In this document: piece after piece, positions 15,011 through 27,600 of the stretch
Layout: the number at the start of each line of letters is the position of its first letter
Numbering within the stretch: position 1 is the stretch's first letter
DNA from: Agelas oroides
Lineage: Eukaryota > Porifera > Demospongiae > Agelasida > Agelasidae
Reading direction: 5' to 3'
Assembly: GCA_949130485.1 (NCBI GenBank)
Contig: OX422197.1
Location: 5,992,193-6,056,192 of the forward strand
Length of the DNA stretch: 64,000 nucleotides
Notes under the pieces: model-generated
Database searches by the model: none
What the model saw: only the letters and a program-made list of their open reading frames with translations
Told to the model about the DNA's origin: nothing
Translations under genes and position numbers: made by a program

Positions 15011-18000
15011 ATGGCCGAGAGTTCTAAGTGTTCAGAAGGCGAAACTTCTTTTATGTCTCCACTGTCGCAAGTATTACCTTTAGATACAGCCAAGGATACA
15101 AAGCTCATTAACCATAAGCCCTCAGGTGGAAGCCCAGAGGTAGGAGAGGAGAAGATAAAACCAGCGACTGATGACCCACGCAACAAGACCCCAATTTTTT
15201 CCGAGACCCCAACAAGTGAATCAAGTGAGACAACCATACCAGGTTATCGACCTCGTGGCGGCGCCCAGTATCAGTTGGTTTATGGCATGGATAGTGAAAG
15301 CAGCGAAACAAGCGTGACGAGCTCACCCAGGTCTGTAGAATCATCCACCCAATTTCTCCTTACATCCCTTCCTCCTGTGTCCGGTGAAATACTACCCAAA
15401 TCAAACAAATTTTTCTCTCAGGATGAGTTTCGTGACATAGAAGTGGAGTCGCGTGATTCTGGTATAACAAGCCAGCTTGAGTCCATTGCTCCGTCAAAGA
15501 CGAATGATGACGCTTCACTGGGGGATGAGACCCTCAGTATGTATTCGGGCTCAACAGTAGTGGCGGAGAGCATAATGTCTAGTTCAAATGACAAACAACT
15601 GCACCAGAAACAAGAGGAGAGTAGAACTAAGGATGATGTCGATGGGCTTACTCGTGAACACACTGCAGAAGAAGGATCACAACGGAAGGATACACAGTCT
15701 CCAGATTCAGAAGGAGTGCGGCTTGATGATATCCAACTCCACTCCCGCTCTTCTACTTCGGAGTCGGAAACTCCTCCACCCAAGCCCAAAATACACCCTC
15801 TCTCTATCAATACTAGCGACTCTGAAGCCGCAGTGACCCCTCCTTACTCCCCAGTGGAGTATGTACCTGAAGAAGAGGAAGAGGAGGTGGGAAATGTGGC
15901 CATTTTGCCACCCCACCTTTCAGATTTGAACAGCCCCTCTCTCTTGGAAGGTCAACCTGTCATGAGTATTCTGTTCAACGGAGTCATGTATCTTGGCTCC
16001 TCCTCAGTGGATGCACCCATTAGCGAAGTAGAGGCTAATCGAAAGATGTCCATTCTCAAGCAGCAAGCAGCTGAATCCGAACCCATTCCCATAGTTCTGT
16101 CCATTCCAGTCTCGAATGATGGGAACGTGATTATGAAAGATCCAGCATCAGAACAGCCTCTGACATCGTTTCAAGTGAAAAGGATCTTGTTTTGTGCAAG
16201 AGGGGGTTCTGAAGATTTGTTTGACTGTTTTTGTCTAAATGTCAAGCATCAGAGAAGTGGGACCTACCACTGCCACGTGTTCAGATGTGACATTACAGAG
16301 GCAGTAAGTAATACTAATGCTAAATGTCGATCAGTACATGGTAGCCTCATTCCCAGGCCTATCCAACTATGGGCTGGGTACGAGGCTAAGTATGTAGGAG
16401 ATGAAGTGGGAAACTACAGCAACCGTACGCCCCCTTTTCTCTGGCAGTTAAACTGTGTGGAAGATGGAGGCCTTCTGTTGTTGCTAGCTACCCTTCTCTT
16501 TCTCTGGCACACACTTCATAGTGGTCATTGTTGCACATACACTTTGTAGCATGACAGCCAAGTTCTAGTCAAGTGACCAATCAAACTCCTTGAGTCAGCA
16601 ACATCTGTACAAATGTATGGGTAGTACCAATGTTAAGTGCATTTCACTTTCAAGTACATATCGCTATTACATGTAAGTGCTAGTTTGTGTATGACCAGGT
16701 ACGGTACTTTAAATAAAGCTCACACTGAATGCATCCAGCTGTTAGGCGCAGTTCGCTGTTAGGTGCATTTCACTGTTAGGCATTCATTTCCTTCCTATGG
16801 AGATATAAGCATATGGGCTTAACAATGCGTGAGTAGGCTGTTAAGCATACATTTGTATAGATGTGTGTTACTACACATTTGTGCACTTACAGTTCAATCA
16901 ATGGAAGGTCAGTGGTGCACTGAAGGATGTATGTGAACAAGAAGCCTTGGCTGAAGTCATAGTACATGAACTTAGAAGTATACGCAGTTGTTGTATAGGC
17001 TTACATGCACTCTTGTTGTGTGCAAACAGAAGCACTTTCAGGCACCCCCTTCCTCCTCTGTCTATCCCTCCCCCTCCCCCTCTTTCTCTCTGTCTACCCC
17101 CTCCCCCCCTCCCTCTCTCTGTCACACCCCCACCCCCCTCTCTCTCTGTCAATCTCCTCCCCTTCTTCTGTCTGTCTAATTATAACTTCTCCCCTCTCTT
17201 TCTGCCCCCTTCCTCTGTCTGCCCCCTTCCTCTCCCTGTCTCCTCCCCTCTTTCCCTTCGTCTCTTTCTGCAGTGTCAAAAGATTTTTGAAGCCATTGGA
17301 AAAGCTTTCAAGACCAAGGTATGTACCTTCACTGGAGCACATATCAGTATATGAAAAACCCACCACAGACAGCCCACCATAAAGACTGTTTTACACACAT
17401 GTGGGACTGTAATACACATGTTGCAGTCTCTTACTGACTACATTTGTTCCCGGGCTCCAGTTTGGGAAGAGCTACTTGAAGAGGCTATAGCTGCAGGCTT
17501 CTGATGCATAGGACTATGTTTATGAGCCAGTATGGATTCTTTTTGTACTGAGTACATTCTTTGGAATTCTAGAATATTACACGGCAAATTAGAAGCCCAA
17601 GTGGTGACACTTGGGTGAAATCGCCTCCTTGCACGGCACATGTCTCCTTGCATGCCACATGCAGTGGTGCCGTAAATTTGGCGTCTGCACATTTTTGCAA
17701 TTAAAGGTCAGACACAATGAGGCTTTGAATGGTATGTGCAGGGTTAGTGTTGTAAGAATGATGTCATCGTATAGACTGCCATCACAGCAGCCCTTATTGA
17801 AAATAGAAATAAAGCCCTAGAACAAAATTTGCTCACTGGATAACTGCCAGGGGAGCTCTAGAATCTAGGTACAGTTCTAATTTACAAGCAGGTTACTCAC
17901 AGAAACTTCTGAGTATTGAAAAACGCCATAGCTGTCCGTCTAAAACTCACCTGCCAGTATTCACTGAGTGAGTTTCATTGGAGGTCGGCTTTTGTAGATC

Positions 18001-18584
18001 ATTGTATTATAGGCCACTATGGTAGTCTGTATGAAAATGTCATTCACAAGCACTGATTGCTATCTTACACTATCACTAATTCAACTTCCTCTGGGATGTT
18101 ACAATCTCAACTACTACCTTACTCCTTCTCCTTCCCCTCTCCCTCCCTCACCTCCCTCTCTCTCTCTCTCCCTCCCTCTTTCTCTCCCTCCCTCACCTCC
18201 CTCCCTCCCTCCCTCCCTCCCTCCCTCCCTCCCTCCCTCCCTCCCTCCCTCCCTCCCTCCCTCCCTCCCTCCCTCCCTCCCTCCCTCCCTCCCTCCCTCC
18301 CTCCCTCCCTCCCTCCCTCCCTCCCTCCCTCCCTCCCTCCCTCCCTCACCTCTCTCTCTCACCTCCATCCAGCCAACAGAAGAGCCTCCTATGGCAGCAG
18401 GCAGCTCTGAGCTGAGCTGTGAGTTTGACTTGACAGTGGAGATCCATGAGGATGATGGGAAGGGGAACTACAGCCCTGTAGCCCTGGACAAGGACTGCTT
18501 CAAGCTGAGGCAAAACACTAAGAAGAAGGTGCTACTGAGTGTGACACAGCCAACTAGTGGTGCCTGGCCCCTCATCGTGGAGAG

Positions 18585-18620
<36 letters not shown>

Positions 18621-21600
18621 ATGTGCGTGCGTGCGTGCGTATGCGTGTGTGGTGACTTATGAATCAGCAAGTGAACTATGATAAGCTGCTGCTACTACTA
18701 CAGCTGGAATTGCCCACAATCTGTTAGCTAGTTCCAATGTCTATAGTTCCAATGTCTATAGTTCCAAAAGGCCTAGTTTCAAAATGTCTAATCTTTAGGA
18801 GTGTCTAGTTCCAAAATGTAAACCTTTGGAATAAGACTATTTCCACATACACACTGTATATGGTAATACTTACAATGGCCCTAGAGACTAGCACAAACAC
18901 TTACAGATAATTACACACCTTGATCTCTCTGTACAGGACAAATCTATTCAAGTTCAGTTTGAGATTATTAGGAGGAGTGAGCAATGCATAATTCAGTAAT
19001 GATTTACACGGATAAGTTTACTTCTGTCGTGATGAATGAAAACCATCTCTGCACTTTGTGCACAGGTGTCTATACACATTTCCACATGGTTCTGAAATAC
19101 TTTAATAGCCATCACCATGGTAACTGGGTTTTCTTCCCTTATTATTGAGACTCATGGAGAATCTAGGAGCTCATTACTCAGTAAGATAAAGATGATGGCT
19201 GTTAGATCTTTTTTTTGCACATAATACATGTATTTTACTGCTTCATAGTAAGTTTTCAGTATCTTCTCGGTTGGCTCCTGCATAAATGAAGAGGAAGGTT
19301 ATCTGTTACCAACTTGAGCTCGGAAAATAACTTGCCGATGTTTCGACTGAATGCTCCAGTTGTCATCAGGATGAAAGGACAACTGGAGCATTCAGTCGAA
19401 ACGTCGCAAGTTATTTTCCAAGCTCAAGATGGTAACAGATAACTAGTCTCGTCCCCAGACCCCACCCTCTCACGAGGAGAAACGGTCTGGTGAACCAAGT
19501 CGAATTTCTTGGGCTAGTGCACGCTTTTGCGACAATGTAACCTAGCAACGGTCAAAATATTTTGCAGCCAACCCGCTCAAAGAAGGTATGGATACTCGAA
19601 TGGAGATGAAGAAATTTCACCGTTGTAAGGGAAGTGATACGTAATAATTACCGATCTTGCAATCTCATTGGTCATTACCCGTTTTGGGTAATAAGCCCAA
19701 GAAATTCGACTTCGTTCACCAGACCGTTTCTCGCCGGGAGGCGCGCGTGGGCTGGGCACGACACTAACAGACATTCATGGTAAGTATAAAACAAGGACCT
19801 AACATACTGTAAAATCTGGATATTAAGCACCGGTGCCTATTTTCGAGGGGTGCTTATTTTCATGGGGTGCTAATAAACGCATGTAATTTTCTGGTAGCGT
19901 GCTGTTGTGTGGGAACGGATTAGCTGTGATACATTTTAGGCCTAGAGGTTCTTTTTCTATGTCCAATGTTTATATATAGCTTTTCTTAGAACCAGAGATA
20001 GAGTCAGCAATCAATCGATCGTTGCCAACCCCCACCCACCAACGTAAAGCGCATGGAACTAATGAATCATTATAAGTTTTTGCTAATTCCTGGATATGTT
20101 TTATCAAGAGGCCTTGCCTAAATTTGGCTTGTATCCCGTGTCGATAGATTACTTACAATCAGAGATAGACAGTGGCGAAAATTATAGCTGCTACGTTCGA
20201 CAAAGTTGAATCAGCAAATTCACTTCCGTTTGTGGCGGTAACGGGTGCCTTTTCATGTGGGGTGCCTATTTTTGTATGGGTGCTTATAAACGCGATGTGG
20301 TTGTTGTAATCAAAATGGGTGCCTATATTCATGGGGTGCTTATTTTCTATGGGTGCCTATTATCCCGATTTTATGGAATGGTAGACTCCTTGGTTTCATC
20401 TGTATAATGATGAGTATGTGCATCCTCCTTGTACTCCTAATTAATGTTGTTTCAGTACAGGTATGTAGCTTTGAGCCTGTTGTCTTGATCTCGACCCAGG
20501 TGTTTTGGGCTGCTCATCTCACCAGGCAAGGATGTGAAACACTCGGAGATGAACCTGCTGGACAATATGGTGAGGAACAGCACACTACACCCTACTTTAC
20601 CACGCTGCAGATGACGGAAGGCTGCATGGGACCTAGAAACTAGGCTAGCCTGACATGGTAGAGGAAGAGGAGACATAGTAACCTTCCTGAAAGTTATCGT
20701 AGACTAGTGTAGATAATGTACTGTCTGTGTTTGTAGTAAGGGAGTGAAGTTGAGCACCTGAAGTCATCTCACCGCCTTCTGGGTCAGAGAGAGCATGTAA
20801 TCCTTAGTTGCACACCCATGATATCCTGGAGTGAGCACAAGCAAGCTCATGAATGGGGCATAAATGTGGAACTTTTGCGATGTCTATCTAGTTGACATGC
20901 TACATGCATTGTACCTACATGTGCTGTAAAATGCATCTAACAACATGCAAATATAATCATGCGTCTAACTCACATGAATGTATGGGAGTCAATGGGGAAG
21001 CCTTGCAGCTACGCATAGTTGATAAAAAGCCGTTATTTTTTACTGCAAGTCACGTGAGAATCCGTATCAGTACTACAAGTCATGCGAGAATCCGTATCAG
21101 GTACTACAAGTCACGTGCGGTCGTCTGAACGTGCAATGAAATTAAAGGTTTGTATGATAAAATCATTATCACCATAGTACCAAGCTATACCGGAAAAAAA
21201 TATCACTCGTTTGTTGCCGTTGGCATTGTTACTCGTGCTGCACACTCGTAACAATACAGACGGCAACAAACTTGTGATATTTTCCGGTATAGCTTTGTAC
21301 TATGGTGATACTTATATATATTATCATACGTCTAACTCATGCGAATGTATGGGAGTCAATGGGGAAGCCTTGCAGTTTATAAAAATCTGTATGTTTCGTA
21401 CAAGTCACGCGAGAATCCGTATCAGGTACTACAAGTCACGTGTGCTCGTGTGAACGTGCAATGAAATCGAAGGTTTGTATGATAAAATCATTATCACCAT
21501 AGTACCAAGCTATACCGGAAAAAATACCACTTGTTTGTTGCCATTGGCATTGTTACTCGTGCTGCACACTCATAACAATACAGACGGCAACAAACTTGTG

Positions 21601-24600
21601 ATATTTTCCGGTATAGCTTGGTACTATGGTGGTAAATATCATGTGCAAGATCAAGCAATACAGACATGGCAAAATTGGTACAAAAACAAAATAGATATGA
21701 CACCATCTCCATTTTTTAAGCCTGTACTGTTGAACACTGTGTGATGCTTGAAACAGAGACTTCAGCTCACTCATACTAGCCCTAGTAAATGCATGTATCT
21801 GCTGTGCTTGTCTGTCTACAACTGAGCTCAAAAGTCCAACCAAGTCTAGCTGACATCACAAGCCTACATGATAACACCACAAGCATTCTCTGAGCTCACC
21901 ACAGTTCATAAACCTTGTACTGTTGGAGTCCAATTTCCTCTTCTTAATGCAAATTGGCCTCTGAATGTCCTCTTCTGAATGTCCACAACCTGCTAACTTT
22001 GATGGCCAGCTCTGTTTATGAAAACAAACACAGCTGGTTTTCAGGCACCTGCCTATAATTTACACAGAGTGACTTCCTACTTGTGCATGTAATTACATGT
22101 ATTGGGTCAATATATAGCTCCTTGTGGGTACATTGTGCTTCCTGTCCTGGTCATATTTATGAAACTAGTGGTTTCAGAAGGTGCTTAGTTGCCTTGAAGA
22201 AGCTGTCTGTTGCAAGAATTTATTGTGCTAGTGAGTCTATATAAATTGAAGGTACATGTATGTGTCTGAGTATTACTCCCCTCCCCTCCCTCCCTCCCTC
22301 CCTCCCTCCCTCCCTCCCTCCCTCCCTCCCTCCCTCCCTCCCTCCCTCCCTCCCTCCCTCCCTCCCTCCCTCCCTCCCTCCCTCCCTCCCTCCCTTCCTT
22401 CCTTCCCTCCTCCCTCCCTCCCTCCCTCCCTCCCTCCCTCCCTCCCTCCCTCCCTCCCTCCCTCCCTCCCTCCCTCCCTCCCTCCCTCCCTCCCTCCCTC
22501 CCTTCCCTCCTCCCTCCCTCCCTTCTCCTCCTCCTTCCCCTCTCCCAGAATTGCATCTCCACTGACCAAACATTCACAGTAGCTGGATACTGGGACGTTA
22601 ATGTTCCATTTCTCTCTACACTAAACGAGGAAACACCGAAATGTGAGCCATGGATTAGTTTGAGACTTGAATACAATCAGTCAGAAAGAGCTGCTAAAAT
22701 TAATTATGTATGTGTCACAAGAAAGATAAGGTATGGTGGAGCTATGGTAGAGTGTAGCAGAGGTTTGCTAGCTAGATTATAGAGTTTGGCAAAACCATGG
22801 CAGAGTATTTTAATAGACAAAATTTGCCTTTCAATTTTGTGTTCTGTTCAGCCATTATAGTATCTTTTGCTACTGTTCCAGCTGTCCGTATCCAGTATCT
22901 GACTGTAGCTGCTGACCTGGTACTGGAGAATGTGACTGAGCCCGTGAGATTTAAGAGGTGGGCTATAATGAGTGGGTGTGAAGTGTTGGAAGAGGTGGGG
23001 AGTGGAGGGAAGTATGGGGAGGGTATGGAGAGAAGGAGGAGTGGCCGATAGTTGTTAAGGGAGGTGCAGGTAGAAAAGAGAGAGGTGTGAGGTAGGGGAA
23101 GGGGTGGTAGAGTTACGCATGCTGTAGATGTATACCGTAGTGTCCCGCTAATACGCCCCCTTCGAAAATACGCCCCCCCCCTCTTTTCCGCCAAAGTTCC
23201 TGCACAGGGTAGTTTGACTCGTTATAACGCCCCCCGGTGAGCGTCTTCTGGAACATCAAAACTACACGTGCTTACTATACGTTGCAAGTGCGTTCAGTAA
23301 GACTATAGTAGTCGGTGAATCTTTTGTAAGTTTTGTGGCTTTTAGAAAAGCCGGTTAGATTTAAGCTGCTAGTTGAGCAAACAGGTTTATCAGTCTGTCA
23401 AGGTGTTTTTGTTTCCCTCTGAAGATGTACACGCACGGAACCACGAGTCCTTTCCCATCAACTTCAGAACGTCTTCTGTCACCATTGACGATGCAACTTA
23501 GTCATCTCGCTGCCACTCTTGTGCAAGAAATACCAGCAGACTCTGGAAATTTCCCGTGGTACATGACCGACAGTGTTGCCGTTCTTGAGGACAGCTACAG
23601 CGAAGTCGTCGTGAATGTTATTGACCTCGCGTTGAACTGGCAGCTCTTCTCCGATGTAGGGAGACCACGCACTGTGTTCCTATGTAAACATGAGCTTTGG
23701 AAGTGTCCTAATTGCGTACATAGCACTTGCGTAAAATCTTTTGGGGGGGGGGCTTATAGTCGAGACTAATTGCATCCTCGAATATAAGCCCCCCCCCCAC
23801 TTTAGGCGGGATGTAGTGTACAAAATGGGGGGGCGTATTAACGGGACACTACGGTACATGTATGTTGTAATAGTGGCTAGTAACTTGCGCTCTTTCTCTC
23901 TTCCAGGGAGTTGAAGGTCCGTGTGTCAAAGGGGGACATGTTTAGCTCTCTTTTCCAGTCTAAAAAGAAACACCCCACGGAACCGTACATCCTCACACTG
24001 CGGAAGGTAACGCAAACAACACCCATACTGCAGACTATCTTCAGTTCAGGTTTCTTTTGTGCTTTTATGATACAAATTTAACCTTGTCGCAGACCTTCCC
24101 CCTTCTTTGGTGTATTTGGTATACCAGTATGGAGGCAGAAGGCTTGGGAAATCTTATCATGTGTGAGGTATACTGGAAGCAATCAAATACTCGAGGCCTC
24201 AAAGGCCAAGGAGCGAGGCTAACACATATTGGTATAAGGCTACTATATAGCTGAATACATATGAAGTTGTTATGAACTTATGTTTGTCTTACATACATGC
24301 GCCGCTAGTCTAACGACTGCAGCTTGAAGAAGGTGATGTATTCTGTGGTGGAGCTGAGGAATGCACGGGAGGTGAAAGACCCCAAGGGAGGAGTCGGGGG
24401 AGGCCTTCTGCCGCAGCAGACGCCTGTGAACTCCAGTCCCTCCATGTCTCCATCCAGCCTCACTGAGGGCCAGGTGAGACAGTCTTTGTGGAGAAGAGGG
24501 CGACAGTTTCCTCTAATGGATTTACATATAGATAGACCACCCTTTCTCCCTACCCTCTTACCTTTCCTTCCCTTTCCCACCTCTCTCATATTATTCTTTC

Positions 24601-27600
24601 CCCATTTCCCTTCTCTCCTTTCCTCTTACCTGTTTTCAATTTTTATTTCCTTTCCTTCTTCCATTCCCCTTTCCTTCTCCTCTTTGCCTCTCTCTCCTTC
24701 CTCCCCTCCTTCCTCTTCATTTTAGGAGACGAGACCACAGCTTATATCAGCCGAGGAGGCTGCTCGCTCCTCTCCCTCCCAGATGAAGAAGCAAGGCAGT
24801 GCAAGTGGCATAGCAGCAAAGTCCCAGCTGGCCAAGGTGAAGGAGGTGGAGCACGATGCTGACAGTGATATTGGTGAGGAACTAGTTCAACCTAAAAATA
24901 AGTGTCTGTTGCTGCGTACCCTAGTTCTGATGTTACAGTATAGACATTTGTCATGGTACTGAACTATCCTTCCTCTCCCCTTCCTGCCTGTCTAGTTGAT
25001 GATGTCGAGGATGATGTGCTTCTGTCAGGGTGGGGGGAGGTGGACGACATGAGGGAGGACCTGCTCAAGGACTGGGGGGATCTACTGGACAAGTGGGATG
25101 GCAAGGAGAAGACCCGACCCAAGCAGCTTGTGAAGCTCTGCAGGAAGGTAGGCTAGGGGTTACAGCCTAACTGGCTAGCCACTAGTATGTATGCCCTATC
25201 TCCACACAGGCTGTACGTATCTCTGCACATGCAGCTATTGTTGAACCCAGTCCCTCTCCCAGTAGCTGGTGACCACAGAGAATAACTGTTTAATCCTTAT
25301 CACATTCTGCAGGGTGTTCCTCGCCACCTGCGCTGCCAAGTGTGGCAGATGCTCTGTGGAGCAGCCTATGACCCCCAGCTGCATGAAGCATACAGACTAC
25401 TCCTCTCAAAGGTACAGCATATACGTAGGTAGTGCCTTCAAAATATCTGTCTCCTTGCCAAAGGTGCAATAGTTATCTCTCCTGCCCTCATCCCTTTTTC
25501 CTTCCTGCTCTCTTTCCCTTCTCCCCTTCTCTTCCTTCTCCCCAACTCCCTCACTCCCTCTTCTTCCTTCTCTTCATCCACCTCCCTCCCTTCCCTCCTC
25601 TCCTCCTCTCTCCCTCCTCCCTCTCTCCCTCCTCTCTCCCTCCTCTTCCCTCCGCCCCCTTCTCTCCATCCTTACTCTCACCCACTGCCACCTCTCTCTT
25701 CCCCCCCCCTCACTCCCTCTCCCTTCCTCTCTCACTCCTCTCTCCCTCCTCTCCCCCCTCCTCCTTCTCTCCATCCTTACTCTCATCCACTGCCACCTCT
25801 CTCTTCTCCCCCCCCCCTCCTCACTCCCTCTCCCTTCCCCCCTCACTCCTACCATCCTCCTGTGTACACACTACACAGGACTCTCCAGCTGAGAATGTGA
25901 TCAACTGGGACATCAAGCGGACATTTGTCGGCCATGACTATTTTCAGGACGGAGTGGGCAAGGAGGCACTGTACAAGATCAGCAAGGCCTACTCTGTCTA
26001 TGATGAGGAGGTTGGATACTGCCAAGGGTTCTCCTTCATGGCTGCCGTTCTCCTGCTCCAGGTAAGGTCTGGGCTCAATGGAGTTGTGGACTGATACGAT
26101 CAGATACTTTGGTGGAAGCTCTCAGATGTATCGAGTTGTATAGTCTTTGTCAGCCATTAGGCGGAAGCTTTGGTGTCATTTGATAAGGGTGTTTTATGTA
26201 AGCTAAAACAAACAATACTGAATGGAGTTGTGCACTTTCAAAAACAGTTATGATTTTAGATACAAGCATAGCTGATGAGGCCTGGTATTGGCCAAAATGT
26301 GTCCTGTGCAGTGGACGACTTTGTATAGGCCTAACATGTACCTTTTTCATGCTTCATGAATTTGTGTACATGCACATGTGCACACACCCATGCACACTCA
26401 TGCACATGAACGCACGCACACACAGAAAATGCCAGAGGAGCAAGCATTCAGTGTATTGGTGAAGATCATGTACAACTATGGCCACCGAGACGTCTTCAAG
26501 GCCAACTTCCAAAACCTGCACCTCATGTTCTACCAGCTAGACAAACTCATGGATGTGAGTCATTGGGTGCAGCTTAAGCGACATCATTGCTCGCTGCCCC
26601 GCTCCGAACCTCTCACACCCCAAGCCTTCATCACTTACAAACAATGAAAGATTGGGGTGTGAGAGGCTTGGAAGAGACTGATTGTCCACCTCTCTCCATT
26701 TTCTGACTTAAGACTCTGAGCCTGTTATGTTCGCACACATGGATGGTAGAGGTATATTAACAGTTCTCTATCCTTCTTACCTACTTCTCCTTCAGGAGCA
26801 CATGTCGGAGCTGAATCAGCACTTCCAATCATGTGGAATAGAGACACATATGTACGCCTCCCAGTGGTTCCTCACTATCTACACTGCCAAGTTCCCCCTC
26901 TCCATTGTCTACAGAATCTTTGATATCTACCTCTGTGAGGTGTGTGCATGTGTATGTGTGCATGTGTATGTGTGCATGTGTATGTGTGCATGTGTATGTG
27001 TACATGTGTATGTGTGCATGTGTAACTCGTAACAGCCATATCAAGGTTTGTGTGCATGTGTACATGTAACAGGCATATCAAGGTTTGTGTGCATGTGTGC
27101 ATGTAACGGGCATATCAAGGTTTGTGTGTATGTGTGCATGTGTGTATGTGTATCTCGTAACAGCCGTATCAAGGTTTGTGTGCATGTGTGCATGTGTAAC
27201 TCATAACGGGCGTATCAAGATTTACTGCTAGTTTGTCAAGCACTACAGTCCTGCTAGTGTGGGGCTAGCTCTGGCTCATCACAGCAAAATGGTCCCACCC
27301 GTTTTCCATCATCCGATTATGTTGTTTGTTTGTTTTTTCCCCTGCAGAAAATCCCTGTTGTATTTAGAGTTGCTCTGGCTCTCTTGAAGGTAAGATCACA
27401 TAATCAGCCTGTTCCCCCCTCGCATCACCACCCCCATCCTTGAGGTGGGGGGGGGGGGGCTGCTATACTATTTTACACTGTAAACACTCCCTGGAACTTA
27501 TGTTACCACTAGCAACCCACTAGCAACACCCTTTATTACCATCACCCATTCGACTTTGTGTTACTCAAGTTCAAAGATTTCCTTGCTAAGCATCATCCAA

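Noticed and set aside
18019-18588. 189-codon Pro-Ser-Leu frame
   Set aside because: Only the last 70 codons (from 18373) are a Rab GAP exon; the rest is the CCCT array.
22185-22676. Gly-Arg-Glu and Pro-Ser-Leu frames of 100-160 codons
   Set aside because: Translations of the CCCT array; only 22549-22642 is coding, on the plus strand.
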